DNA from: DSNY01 sp037446035
Lineage (GTDB): Bacteria; Pseudomonadota; Gammaproteobacteria; Burkholderiales; Burkholderiaceae_F
Reading direction: 5' to 3'
Assembly (NCBI GenBank): GCA_037446035.1
Contig: JBBIJJ010000043.1
Span: 1 to 21,306 of the forward strand
Length of the DNA: 21,306 bases
In this document: piece by piece, positions 6,899 to 13,619 of the stretch
Layout of the letters: every line of letters starts with the position of its first letter
Numbering within the stretch: position 1 is the stretch's first letter
Program-made: the position numbers and the translations under genes
Notes under the pieces: model-generated
Databases searched by the model: none
Seen by the model: only the letters and a program-made list of their open reading frames with translations
What the model was told of the DNA's origin: nothing

Positions 6899-8202
6899 GC
6901 GCCCGCGCGCCGATCAGCGCGGCGCCGCCGCTCGGTGCAACGGGTGGCGACCGCGGCGCCCTGGCCGCGTACGCCGTGCTCGGTCTGCCCTTGGCGATGA
7001 TGGCGCTGCCGGTGTACGTGTTCGTGCCGGCGTTCTACGCCGAGGCGACCGGACTGGCGCTGGCCACGATCGGCACGCTGCTGCTCGGCACCCGCCTGCT
7101 CGACGCGTTCGCCGATCCGCTGCTTGGCGCCTGGGTCGACGCGCAGGGGCGCGAGCGCGCCGGTCGCGGCCCCTACCTGCGGCCGATTTTGGTCGCCGCC
7201 GCACCGCTGGCGCTCGGTTTCGCGTTGCTGTTCCATCCGCCCGGCGGCGGCCCGGCGTTGTCGTCGATCTGGCTCGGCGCCACGCTGCTCGCCGCCTACC
7301 TCGGCTATTCGCTGGCCAGCATCGCCTATCAGGCCTGGGGTGCGCGACTCGCCCATGACGACGCGGGCCGTGCACGGATCACCGCCGCGCGCGAAGGCGC
7401 GGGCCTGGTCGGCGTGATCGCTGCGTCGGTGGTGCCGGTCGTGTTCGGCGTTACCGCGCTTTCCGTGCTGTTCGCACTGGCGCTGCTCGCCGCGCTGGCG
7501 CTGCTCGCGACGCGTGCGCCGCGCCCAGCAGCGAGCGCGCCGGCAACTGCACCAGGCGGCCTGCTGCGCGAGATGGCGGCGCCGCTCGCGGCGTCGCGCT
7601 TCCGCTGGCTGTTGGCGGTGTTCGTGCTCAACGGCATCGCCGCCGCGATTCCGGCCACGCTGGTGCTGTTCTTCGTCGCCGACCGCCTCGAGCTGCCGGG
7701 CTACGAAGGTCTGTTTCTCGCTTCGTACTTCATCGCCGGCGCCGCGAGCATGCCGCTGTGGGCGTCGCTTGCGCGTCGTCTGAGCCTGCACGCGGTGTGG
7801 CTGCTCGGCATGTTCGCGGCGGTGACCGCCTTCGTCTGGGCTTACTGGCTCGACGCCGGCGACCTGCTGCCTTTCGCGGCGATCTGCGTGCTGTCGGGCT
7901 TGGCGCTCGGCGCCGATCTGGCGCTGCCGCCGGCGCTGCTGGCGCGTGTCATCGACGACGGCAACGACGGCGGTCGCCGCGAAGGCGCTTATTTCGGCCT
8001 CTGGAATTTCGTCAACAAGCTGAACCTGGCGCTGGCCGCCGGCGCAGCGCTGCCGCTGCTGCAATGGCTGGGTTACACGCCCGGCGATCGCGGCGACGCT
8101 GCGCTCGCCGCCTTATCGGCGAGCTACGCGCTGCTGCCCTGCGGCCTGAAGCTCGCCGCGGCCGCACTGCTGCTCGTGGCCTGGCGCCAGCGACGCTTCT
8201 GA
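6895..8202 (+). CDS. GPH/MelB-type MFS transporter (435 aa)
   Basis: An inner-membrane secondary transporter of the glycoside-pentoside-hexuronide:cation symporter type within the major facilitator superfamily. Seen: about 12 hydrophobic segments across the protein, the family RLLDAFADPLLGAWVD motif at 67-82 in the second helix region (charged residues used for cation/substrate coupling in MelB), and the GRREGAYFGLWNFVNKL motif near residue 360. Length is normal. Although the family is named for sugars, members in lipid-modification clusters like this one have no proven substrate; a lipid or lipid-precursor role is inference. Translationally coupled to the previous gene by ATGA overlap and followed 14 bases later by the DUF3833 lipoprotein gene. 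Confidence 0.9.
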   Translation: MSARAPISAAPPLGATGGDRGALAAYAVLGLPLAMMALPVYVFVPAFYAEATGLALATIGTLLLGTRLLDAFADPLLGAWVDAQGRERAGRGPYLRPILVAAAPLALGFALLFHPPGGGPALSSIWLGATLLAAYLGYSLASIAYQAWGARLAHDDAGRARITAAREGAGLVGVIAASVVPVVFGVTALSVLFALALLAALALLATRAPRPAASAPATAPGGLLREMAAPLAASRFRWLLAVFVLNGIAAAIPATLVLFFVADRLELPGYEGLFLASYFIAGAASMPLWASLARRLSLHAVWLLGMFAAVTAFVWAYWLDAGDLLPFAAICVLSGLALGADLALPPALLARVIDDGNDGGRREGAYFGLWNFVNKLNLALAAGAALPLLQWLGYTPGDRGDAALAALSASYALLPCGLKLAAAALLLVAWRQRRF

Positions 8203-8216
8203 ACCTGGAGAACACG

Positions 8217-8756
8217 ATGCACAGGATCCTGCTCGCGCTGCTGCTGTCGCTGCTGCTGGCCGGCTGCACGGCGCTCGATCCGTCCGTCTACGCCGGCGAG
8301 ACGCCGGCGCTCGACCTGCGCCGCTATTTCGACGGCACGCTCGAAGGCCACGGCCTGGTGACGGATCGCGCCGGACGCGTACAACGCCGCTTCGTCGTGA
8401 CAATCCGCGCGAGCTGGACGAGCGACGTCGGCACGCTCGACGAGGACTTCGCCTGGTCCGACGGCGAACGCGAGCGACGCGTGTGGACGTTGCGGCGGGC
8501 CGGCGCCGACGGCAGCGTGCGGCGCTGGATCGGCACCGCGGCCGACGTGATCGGCGAAGCGCGCGGCACGGTCGCCGGCAATGCGCTGAACTGGCGCTAC
8601 ACGTTCGATCTGAAGACTCGCGAGGGCAAGCGATATGAACTCGAATTTGACGATTGGATGTACCTGATCGACGAGCGCGTGCTGCTGAACCGCGCGACCA
8701 TGTCCTTGTACGGTATCCGCGTCGGCGAGGTGCTGATCGCGTTCCGGCGGCGCTGA
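8217..8756 (+). CDS. DUF3833 family lipoprotein (179 aa)
   Basis: A lipoprotein of the DUF3833 family, function unknown. Seen: a lipoprotein signal peptide with lipobox LLAGC ending at Cys17, followed by the family core LDLRRYFDGTLEGHG (about 26-40) and the C-terminal blocks YELEFDDWMYLIDERVLLNRA and GVLIAF-like ending. Length is normal. The residue after Cys17 is Thr, not Asp, so an outer-membrane location is likely under the E. coli sorting rule. A ribosome-binding site, GGAG (8207-8210), sits 6 bases before the ATG. It sits between the transporter and SDR genes and its stop overlaps the SDR start (TGATG). As part of the conserved cluster it may bind or carry the modified lipid at the cell envelope; that is inference from context only. 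Confidence 0.88.
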   Translation: MHRILLALLLSLLLAGCTALDPSVYAGETPALDLRRYFDGTLEGHGLVTDRAGRVQRRFVVTIRASWTSDVGTLDEDFAWSDGERERRVWTLRRAGADGSVRRWIGTAADVIGEARGTVAGNALNWRYTFDLKTREGKRYELEFDDWMYLIDERVLLNRATMSLYGIRVGEVLIAFRRR

Positions 8757-9532
8757 TGGCACTGAATCCGAAAATCGCGAGTTGGGCCGATCAACGCGTC
8801 TGGGTGATCGGCGCCTCGACCGGCATCGGGGCGGCGCTCGCGCACCAACTGCTCGCGGCCGGCGCGCGCGTGGCACTGTCGGCGCGCCGGCGCGCGCCGC
8901 TCGAGGCGATGGCGCGCGCGGCCGCGAGCAACGCGCTGGTCGTGCCGCTCGACGTGACCGACCCTGCGCAGGTCGCTGCGGGCGCCCGCGCGGTGCAGGC
9001 GCAGTGGGGCGGTTTCGACCTCGTGCTGATGGTCGCGGGCACCCATGTCGCGATGCGCGCACGCACCTGGGACCTCGCGCGCGCGCGCCAGCTGCTCGAG
9101 GTCAATCTGCACGGCGCGCTGAACTGTCTGGACGCCACGCTTCCCGTGTTGCTCGCGCAGGGGCGCGGCGGCATCGCGATCGTGTCCTCGGTGGCCGGCT
9201 ACATCGGTCTGCCGCAGGCGCTCGTGTACGGGCCAAGCAAGGCGGCGCTGATCAACCTGGCCGAATCGCTGTACGGCGACCTGCATCCGCTGGGCATCGG
9301 CGTGTATCTCGTCAACCCGGGGTTCGTCGACACGCCGCTGACCCGCCGCAACGGCTTCGCGATGCCGGCGCTGATGGACGCGCAAGAGGCCGCACGGCGC
9401 ACGCTGGCGGGTATCGCGCGCGGCGAGTTCGAAATCCACTACCCGCGCCGCTTCACGCGCTGGCTGAAGCTCGCGCGCATCCTGCCGTATCGTTTGCAGT
9501 TCGCCGCCGTCCGCCGCGCAACCGGCACGTAA
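8756..9532 (+). CDS. SDR family NAD(P)-dependent oxidoreductase in lipid cluster (258 aa)
   Basis: A short-chain dehydrogenase/reductase, cytosolic or membrane-associated. Seen: the cofactor motif GASTGIG at 19-25, arginines right after the second strand (SARRR, 42-46) that favour NADP, catalytic S144/S145, and Y158 with K162 (YGPSK). The usual NNAG is replaced by VAGT (93-96). The C-terminus has a long basic/hydrophobic segment (RRFTRWLKLARILPYRL, about 231-247) suggestive of membrane attachment, common in SDRs acting on acyl lipids. Start codon overlaps the stop of the lipoprotein gene, a strong sign of operon membership. It ends with TAA, 3 bases before the next ATG. Probably performs an oxidation or reduction on the lipid product of this cluster. 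Confidence 0.92.
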   Translation: MALNPKIASWADQRVWVIGASTGIGAALAHQLLAAGARVALSARRRAPLEAMARAAASNALVVPLDVTDPAQVAAGARAVQAQWGGFDLVLMVAGTHVAMRARTWDLARARQLLEVNLHGALNCLDATLPVLLAQGRGGIAIVSSVAGYIGLPQALVYGPSKAALINLAESLYGDLHPLGIGVYLVNPGFVDTPLTRRNGFAMPALMDAQEAARRTLAGIARGEFEIHYPRRFTRWLKLARILPYRLQFAAVRRATGT

Positions 9533-9535
9533 GCC

Positions 9536-9955
9536 ATGGAACCGATCGTGCGAGTCAAACGCTACTTCGAGACGCTGACGCCCGCGGGCGTGGCGCGCAT
9601 CGGCGACGTCTACGCCGACGACGCCTGGTTCAAGGATCCGTTCAACGAAGTGCGCGGAGCGGCGGCGATCGGGCAGATCCTTGCGCGCATGTTCGCGCAG
9701 GTCGATGCGCCGCGCTTCGTCGTGCACGAAGCCGTCGCAGCTGGCGCGCAGGCTTTCCTGACCTGGGATTTCATCTTCCGCCGACGGGGGCGCAACGAGG
9801 AAATGACGATTCGCGGCGCCACGCACCTGCGCTTTGCACCCGACGGCCGCATCGCCTACCACCGCGATTACTGGGACGCCGCCGAACAGCTGTATGAGAA
9901 ACTTCCCGTCGTCGGCGCGCTCGCGCGCCTGCTCAAGCGCCGGGTCGCCCACTGA
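9536..9955 (+). CDS. NTF2-like / SnoaL-fold protein (139 aa)
   Basis: A small cone-shaped alpha+beta barrel protein of the nuclear transport factor 2-like superfamily, which includes isomerases, hydrolases, cyclases and pure binding proteins. Seen: an N-terminal helix with RVKRYFETLTP, then YADDAWFKDPFNEVRG (about 26-41), TWDFIFRRRG, the strand motif IRGATHLRFAPDGRIAYHRDYWDAAEQLYEK and a C-terminal helix. The aspartate/histidine in YHRDYWD and the FKDPF segment line the pocket in related proteins. Length is normal. It begins 3 bases after the SDR stop and thus belongs to the operon; NTF2-like genes close this conserved cluster in other bacteria. The reaction, if any, is unknown; it may isomerise or hold the lipid intermediate. 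Confidence 0.87.
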   Translation: MEPIVRVKRYFETLTPAGVARIGDVYADDAWFKDPFNEVRGAAAIGQILARMFAQVDAPRFVVHEAVAAGAQAFLTWDFIFRRRGRNEEMTIRGATHLRFAPDGRIAYHRDYWDAAEQLYEKLPVVGALARLLKRRVAH

Positions 9956-9969
9956 AACGGCAGGTCGCC

Positions 9970-10833
9970 ATGACGATGCTCTATCCGGAACTGTTCAAGT
10001 CGCTCGAAGCCGTTCGCTGGAACCTCGAGAAGGACATCCCCTGGAGCGAATTCGACGCCTCCAGGCTCAGCGACGAGCAGGCGCACACGATCAAGATGAA
10101 CGCGATCACCGAGTGGTCGGCATTGCCGGCCACCGAGATGTTCCTGCGCGACAACCGGCACGACTCGGACTTCTCCGCGTTCATGTCGGTCTGGTTCTTC
10201 GAAGAGCAGAAGCACGCACTGGTGCTGATGGAGTACCTGCGTCGGTTCCGCCCCGAACTGACGCCGACCGAGAGCGAACTGCACGAGGTGCGCTTCGAGT
10301 TCGACCCGGCGCCCGCGCTGGAGACGCTGACGCTTCACTTCTGCGGCGAGATCCGGCTGAATCACTGGTACCGCAGAGCCGCCGAATGGCATACCGAACC
10401 GGTGATCAAGCACATCTACCGCACCTTGTCGCAGGACGAGGCGCGCCACGGCGGCGCATATCTGCGCTACATGAAGAAGTATCTCGCCGAGTTCGGCGAC
10501 ACCGCGCGCGCGGCGTTTTCCAAGATCGCCGTGCTGATGGCCTCGGCCAAACGCACCGCCAAGGCGCTGCATCCGACCAACCTGCACGTCGCGCAGGCCC
10601 ACTACCCGCGCGACACGGTGCAGTCGCGGCTGCCGGATCCGGCCTGGCTCGAGCGCTGGCTCGACGAGCAGATCCGGTTCGACGACGCGTGGGAATCCAG
10701 GGTCGTCGAGCGCATCCTGCACAACATGGGCCTGCTGTTCGAGCGGACCTTCAACTCGGTGCAGGAGCTGAACCGATATCGCAAGGAAGTCGCAGCGCGG
10801 CTGGCGGCCGCCGCGGCGGCGCAGTCCGCTTGA
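9970..10833 (+). CDS. Ferritin-like diiron protein, acyl-desaturase-like (287 aa)
   Basis: A soluble four-helix-bundle diiron protein. Seen: a putative full ligand set E48 (ITEW), E79-x-x-H82 (EEQKHA), E127 (CGEIRLN) and E157-x-x-H160 (DEARH). This pattern of Glu, ExxH, Glu, ExxH resembles acyl-ACP desaturases and related oxidases that use O2, though spacing differs from plant desaturases and overall similarity to them is only by motif. No signal peptide or membrane segment; the alanine-rich tail is unstructured. It starts 14 bases after the NTF2-like gene and so is probably co-transcribed with the lipid cluster, where it could supply a desaturation or oxygenation step. Alternative: a stand-alone ferritin-like protein of unknown function. 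The ATG at 9970 has a weak AGG upstream; a second in-frame ATG lies 6 bases later. Confidence 0.8.
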   Translation: MTMLYPELFKSLEAVRWNLEKDIPWSEFDASRLSDEQAHTIKMNAITEWSALPATEMFLRDNRHDSDFSAFMSVWFFEEQKHALVLMEYLRRFRPELTPTESELHEVRFEFDPAPALETLTLHFCGEIRLNHWYRRAAEWHTEPVIKHIYRTLSQDEARHGGAYLRYMKKYLAEFGDTARAAFSKIAVLMASAKRTAKALHPTNLHVAQAHYPRDTVQSRLPDPAWLERWLDEQIRFDDAWESRVVERILHNMGLLFERTFNSVQELNRYRKEVAARLAAAAAAQSA

Positions 10834-11031
10834 GCGGCAACCCGAAAGCGCGATCGGCGCGCGCCCGGCGCCATTGCGTGGGCGGTCGGCGATGGACATG
10901 ACAGACGCTCGATCGCCCGTGCGCGCCACCTTTGCATCGGAGCGGGCGAGGCGGGTCGATCGCCAGCGACCGCGCGTACACCACTGGCCGCGGATTCGAT
11001 GAGGCATGCGCGTTTGCAGCGCCACGCGCCG

Positions 11032-12039
11032 ATGTCACGCCTGCCGCCGCCCCGCCACGTCCCGCTCGTCGTCGTCACGCGCGGCGGCTTTCCGGAGCTG
11101 GTCCACCCCGGCTCGATCGCCGTCGTCGATCACGCGGGCAAACTCATCGCCGGCGTCGGCGACCCCGAAGGCCTGAACTTCACGCGCTCGGCGCTCAAGC
11201 CGCTGCAGGCGCTGCCGTTCGTCGAGGACGGCGGCATGGAGCGCTTCGGCTTCACGTCGCACGAGCTGGCGCTGATGTGCGCGAGCCACAGCGGCGAACA
11301 GGTGCACGTCGACATCGCCGCGCGCATGCTCGAGCGCATCGGCGCACGCGAGTCCGACCTGCAATGCGGTTGCCATCCGCCGACCTACTTCACCGCGACC
11401 GCGTCGCAGATGCCGCCGGGCGCGCGCTGGAACCAGTTGCATCACAACTGCTCCGGCAAGCACAGCGGCTTTCTCGCATTCTGCCGGCTGCACGGTGCGC
11501 CGCTGGCGAACTACCTCGACCCGGAGGCGCCCGGCCAGCGGCGCGTGCGCGCGGCCGTGCAGCGTTTCGCGCCGGGCGTGGCGCTGCCGACGGGCGTCGA
11601 CGGCTGCAGCGCGCCCAACTACGCGCTGCCGCTCGCGCGTCTCGCGCATGCGTTCTGCCAGCTTGCCGTGGGCGCCACGCCGGCGCTCGCCGCGCTCGCG
11701 TTCGCGATGACGCGCCACCCGGATCTCGTCTCCGGCACCGCGCGCAGCGACCTGGCGCTAATGCAGACGGGCAAAGGTGACTGGGTCAGCAAGATCGGCG
11801 CCGACGGCGTGCAGGCGATCGGCGTGAAAAGCCTCGGCATCGGCATCGCGATCCGCGTGGCCGACGGCAACTCGCGCGCGCTGCACGTCGCGACGAGCGC
11901 GGTGCTGCAGCAGCTCGGCCTGCTCGATGCGCCGGAGACAACGCCGCTGGCGCCGTTCGCGGCGCGCACGGTGCGCAACTACCGCGGCATCGTCGTCGGC
12001 GAGGTCGAGCCGCGCTTCGCGCTGCCGCGGCTGCGCTGA
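11032..12039 (+). CDS. Type III (R. etli-like) L-asparaginase (335 aa)
   Basis: An asparaginase of the family of Rhizobium etli inducible asparaginase, hydrolysing L-asparagine to aspartate and ammonia in the cytosol; it is unrelated to the E. coli type I/II enzymes. Seen: the two Ser-Lys elements of the fold, S53/K56 (SALK) and S85 (ASHSGE), the metal/catalytic HNCSGKH motif with C140 and K143, C192 in DGCSAPNY, and the later SKIGADG lysine. These correspond to Ser48, Lys51, Ser80, Cys135, Lys138, Cys189 and Lys263 described for the R. etli enzyme. The ATG at 11032 gives normal family length; an in-frame ATG at 10999 adds 11 unconserved residues, and neither has a good ribosome-binding site. 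Monocistronic, convergent with the CBS gene. Confidence 0.93.
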   Translation: MSRLPPPRHVPLVVVTRGGFPELVHPGSIAVVDHAGKLIAGVGDPEGLNFTRSALKPLQALPFVEDGGMERFGFTSHELALMCASHSGEQVHVDIAARMLERIGARESDLQCGCHPPTYFTATASQMPPGARWNQLHHNCSGKHSGFLAFCRLHGAPLANYLDPEAPGQRRVRAAVQRFAPGVALPTGVDGCSAPNYALPLARLAHAFCQLAVGATPALAALAFAMTRHPDLVSGTARSDLALMQTGKGDWVSKIGADGVQAIGVKSLGIGIAIRVADGNSRALHVATSAVLQQLGLLDAPETTPLAPFAARTVRNYRGIVVGEVEPRFALPRLR

Positions 12040-12063
12040 ACGCCTGCCGCGCTCAGCGCGTTT
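12033..12063. terminator. Inverted repeat spanning both convergent stop codons
   Basis: GCGCTGA (12033-12039) and TCAGCGC (12053-12059) form a 7-bp perfect stem with a 13-base loop, followed on the plus strand by GTTT. The stem arms contain the stop codon of the asparaginase gene and, on the other strand, that of the CBS gene. A smaller stem, CGCGC/GCGCG, can form inside it. The T-run is short, so termination strength is uncertain. Confidence 0.35.
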
Positions 12064-12484
12064 CCTGGATGTGCTTGCGGCGCCGCTCTTCGGCGACGAA
12101 CTCCTCCAGATCCGGGTCGAGCGCGTTGCGCGCCGAGACGATGCCGATCGGCTTGCCGTCCTCGACGACCGGCAGGTGCCGGAAGTGATTCTCGTGCATC
12201 AGCAGCATCGCTGCGCCGAAGGTCCTGTCCGGAGAAATCGTCTTCGGCTCGCGCGTCATCACGTCGGCCAGCACCGTCGTGGCCGGATCGAGCCTGCGCG
12301 CGATGACGCGGAACACCGCGTCGCGCTCGGTGAAGATGCCGACGAGGCGTTCGTCCTCGACGACCAGCACCGCCGCGACCTGTTTCTTCGCCATCATGAC
12401 CGCCGCCTGCAGCACGGTCGTTTGCGGCGGCGCGGTGAGCAGCTTGCGCTGCTCCATGATGCTTCTGACCGACTGGGTGAACAC
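12053..12484 (-). CDS. CBS-domain pair protein (143 aa)
   Basis: A small stand-alone Bateman module made of two CBS domains; such proteins bind adenine nucleotides and sense energy or redox state. Seen: CBS 1 at about residues 6-62 (IMEQRKLLTAPPQTTVLQAAVMMAKKQVAAVLVVEDERLVGIFTERD) and CBS 2 at about 72-130 (DVMTREPKTISPDRTFGAAMLLMHENHFRHLPVVEDGKPIGIVSARN); both contain the G-I-hydrophobic-[ST]-x-R-[DN] nucleotide-site ending. A charged tail follows. It starts with GTG at 12484, supported by a strong Shine-Dalgarno sequence (GAGGAGA on the minus strand, complement of 12491-12497). Upstream is a near-perfect FNR-type box, so expression is probably induced by low oxygen. Partner protein unknown. 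Confidence 0.93.
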   Translation of the reverse strand: MFTQSVRSIMEQRKLLTAPPQTTVLQAAVMMAKKQVAAVLVVEDERLVGIFTERDAVFRVIARRLDPATTVLADVMTREPKTISPDRTFGAAMLLMHENHFRHLPVVEDGKPIGIVSARNALDPDLEEFVAEERRRKHIQETR

Positions 12485-12538
12485 CGGGGATCTCCTCGCT
12501 CGCCAAGGCGCTGCGACGCGCCGTCCCTTGCAGGCTGC

Positions 12539-12544
12539 AACCTA
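12539..12544 (-). promoter_or_regulatory. Putative -10 element of the CBS gene
   Basis: On the minus strand TAGGTT (complement of 12539-12544) lies exactly 22 bases after the end of the FNR-type box, the spacing found in class II FNR/CRP promoters. Only three of six positions match the -10 consensus, but they include the important first TA and final T. Predicted transcript start is near 12532, giving a leader of about 48 bases. Confidence 0.45.
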
Positions 12545-12566
12545 CGGGGCCGATGAGGATCCCTCA

Positions 12567-12580
12567 TTGACTGCGATCAA
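12567..12580 (-). promoter_or_regulatory. FNR/Anr-type binding site
   Basis: TTGATCGCAGTCAA on the minus strand matches the FNR/Anr consensus TTGAT-N4-ATCAA in nine of ten defined positions. Its centre is 41.5 bp upstream of the transcript start predicted from the TAGGTT -10 element, the activating class II position. Known: FNR/Anr regulons in Burkholderia and Pseudomonas contain many small stress genes. That this box activates the CBS gene is inference. Confidence 0.6.
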
Positions 12581-12786
12581 GCTTCGCCGACGACTGCGCG
12601 CGGCCAAAGGCCGCAGCGACACCGCGCGTGCCCGGTGACACGCACTGAAGCGGGCTCGTGACGCGGCGCATGATCGAACGTGACGAGTCGAACGACACGC
12701 ACCGATGAACCGGCGCTCGTCGCTGCCGTCACCCGTCACCGAGCGCCAATGCAGCGTCGTCGGCTCGCGGCACCGGCGCGCCGCGT

Positions 12787-13425
12787 TCAAACGTCGCGCA
12801 GCTCGATCTCACCGCGCGGCGTGCGCAGCACGGCGCACAAGGACTTCGGCCCGGATTTCAGTTGCACCGGGCCGGCCACGCGCAGCTCGCGAAACAGCGG
12901 CAGCACGCCGCTTGCGGCCGGGTGCGACAGGCGCAACTCGAGCAGCGCGCAGCCACGTTCTTCGAGCGCGTCGCACGGATGGGCACCGCTCCACTGGATT
13001 GCCGCCGGCAGCACGCCGCCGAACGGCAGCGCGCCATCCGCGGTCACCGTCAGCCGCCACGCGTACGCACCGCGCGTGAACGCGCGCGGTTCGCCGAGCG
13101 CCGGCACCCGCGTGACCGCCTCGACGATGTCGGTCGTCGCGGCAACCCAGGTAAGCAGCAACGGCGCGTGCGCCGCGCGCGCCTGCACGGCCGGATCGTC
13201 GAGCGCAAACCAGCGCGGCCGCGCGGGCGGCGCCGCTCGCGGATCGATCGCGATCAGCTCAAGATAAGTGCGCGGGCCGAGCTTCAGCAGCCGGTTGTGC
13301 GTGCCCATCGTGGCGTGTTGCCCGCCGGGCTGCGGCTCGACGCCGAGCGCATCGGCCGCCCACGCCGCACCCTGCGCGAGATCGGCGCAAGCGACGACGA
13401 GATGGTCGGGTTCGGTGCGCAGCAT
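12787..13425 (-). CDS. Glyoxalase-like (VOC) domain protein (212 aa)
   Basis: A vicinal-oxygen-chelate fold protein of the glyoxalase-like domain type found in many Proteobacteria as a stand-alone gene; activity unknown. Seen: an N-terminal DHLVVACADL strand-helix (7-16), the GGQHATMGTHNRLLKLG segment (about 34-50) and YLELIAIDP (54-62), which provide the fold's first metal-side residues (H8, and E56 as possible ligands), then a second half with AWRLTVTADG and LELRLSHP. Length is normal. The ATG at 13425 was chosen because it starts right before the first strand; the open frame upstream is not gene-like. It stands alone, about 190 bases downstream of the end of the eight-gene block on the same strand, so distal co-transcription cannot be excluded. 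Confidence 0.88.
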   Translation of the reverse strand: MLRTEPDHLVVACADLAQGAAWAADALGVEPQPGGQHATMGTHNRLLKLGPRTYLELIAIDPRAAPPARPRWFALDDPAVQARAAHAPLLLTWVAATTDIVEAVTRVPALGEPRAFTRGAYAWRLTVTADGALPFGGVLPAAIQWSGAHPCDALEERGCALLELRLSHPAASGVLPLFRELRVAGPVQLKSGPKSLCAVLRTPRGEIELRDV

Positions 13426-13619
13426 CGGCGACTCGCGCGGGCAATGCTGCCGATTTGTCCCGCGCGCGGCAATCGGCCGAACGCCGCTGACTGCGCGTAC
13501 CGCGCCCGCGCTATCGCCGGACCGTAACAGCGGCGAGCCCGATCCGCGATCGACGCATGCGCGGGGCCCGAACTGCGCTCGGGCGATGCGTCTGCAAGAT
13601 CCGACCGACTCGCGATGGG

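Larger units (their letters stand above)
12498..12786. other. Intergenic region between CBS and VOC genes
   Basis: This stretch of about 290 bases holds the CBS promoter (FNR-type box and -10) and, between them, a short inverted repeat ATGAGG-ATC-CCTCAT at 12553-12567. From about 12600 to 12786, behind the VOC gene's stop, I see nothing: no open frame with gene-like composition, no RNA gene and no convincing terminator. Confidence 0.5.

Noticed and set aside
6754..9952. Two long minus-strand frames (436 and 451 residues) opposite the transporter, lipoprotein, SDR and NTF2-like genes
   Set aside because: Low-complexity basic translations antisense to recognisable genes; no conserved motif or plausible start.
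13566..13584. Hairpin GCCCGA/TCGGGC after the last gene of the eight-gene operon
   Set aside because: Only six base pairs and no T-run on the minus strand; not enough to call a terminator.
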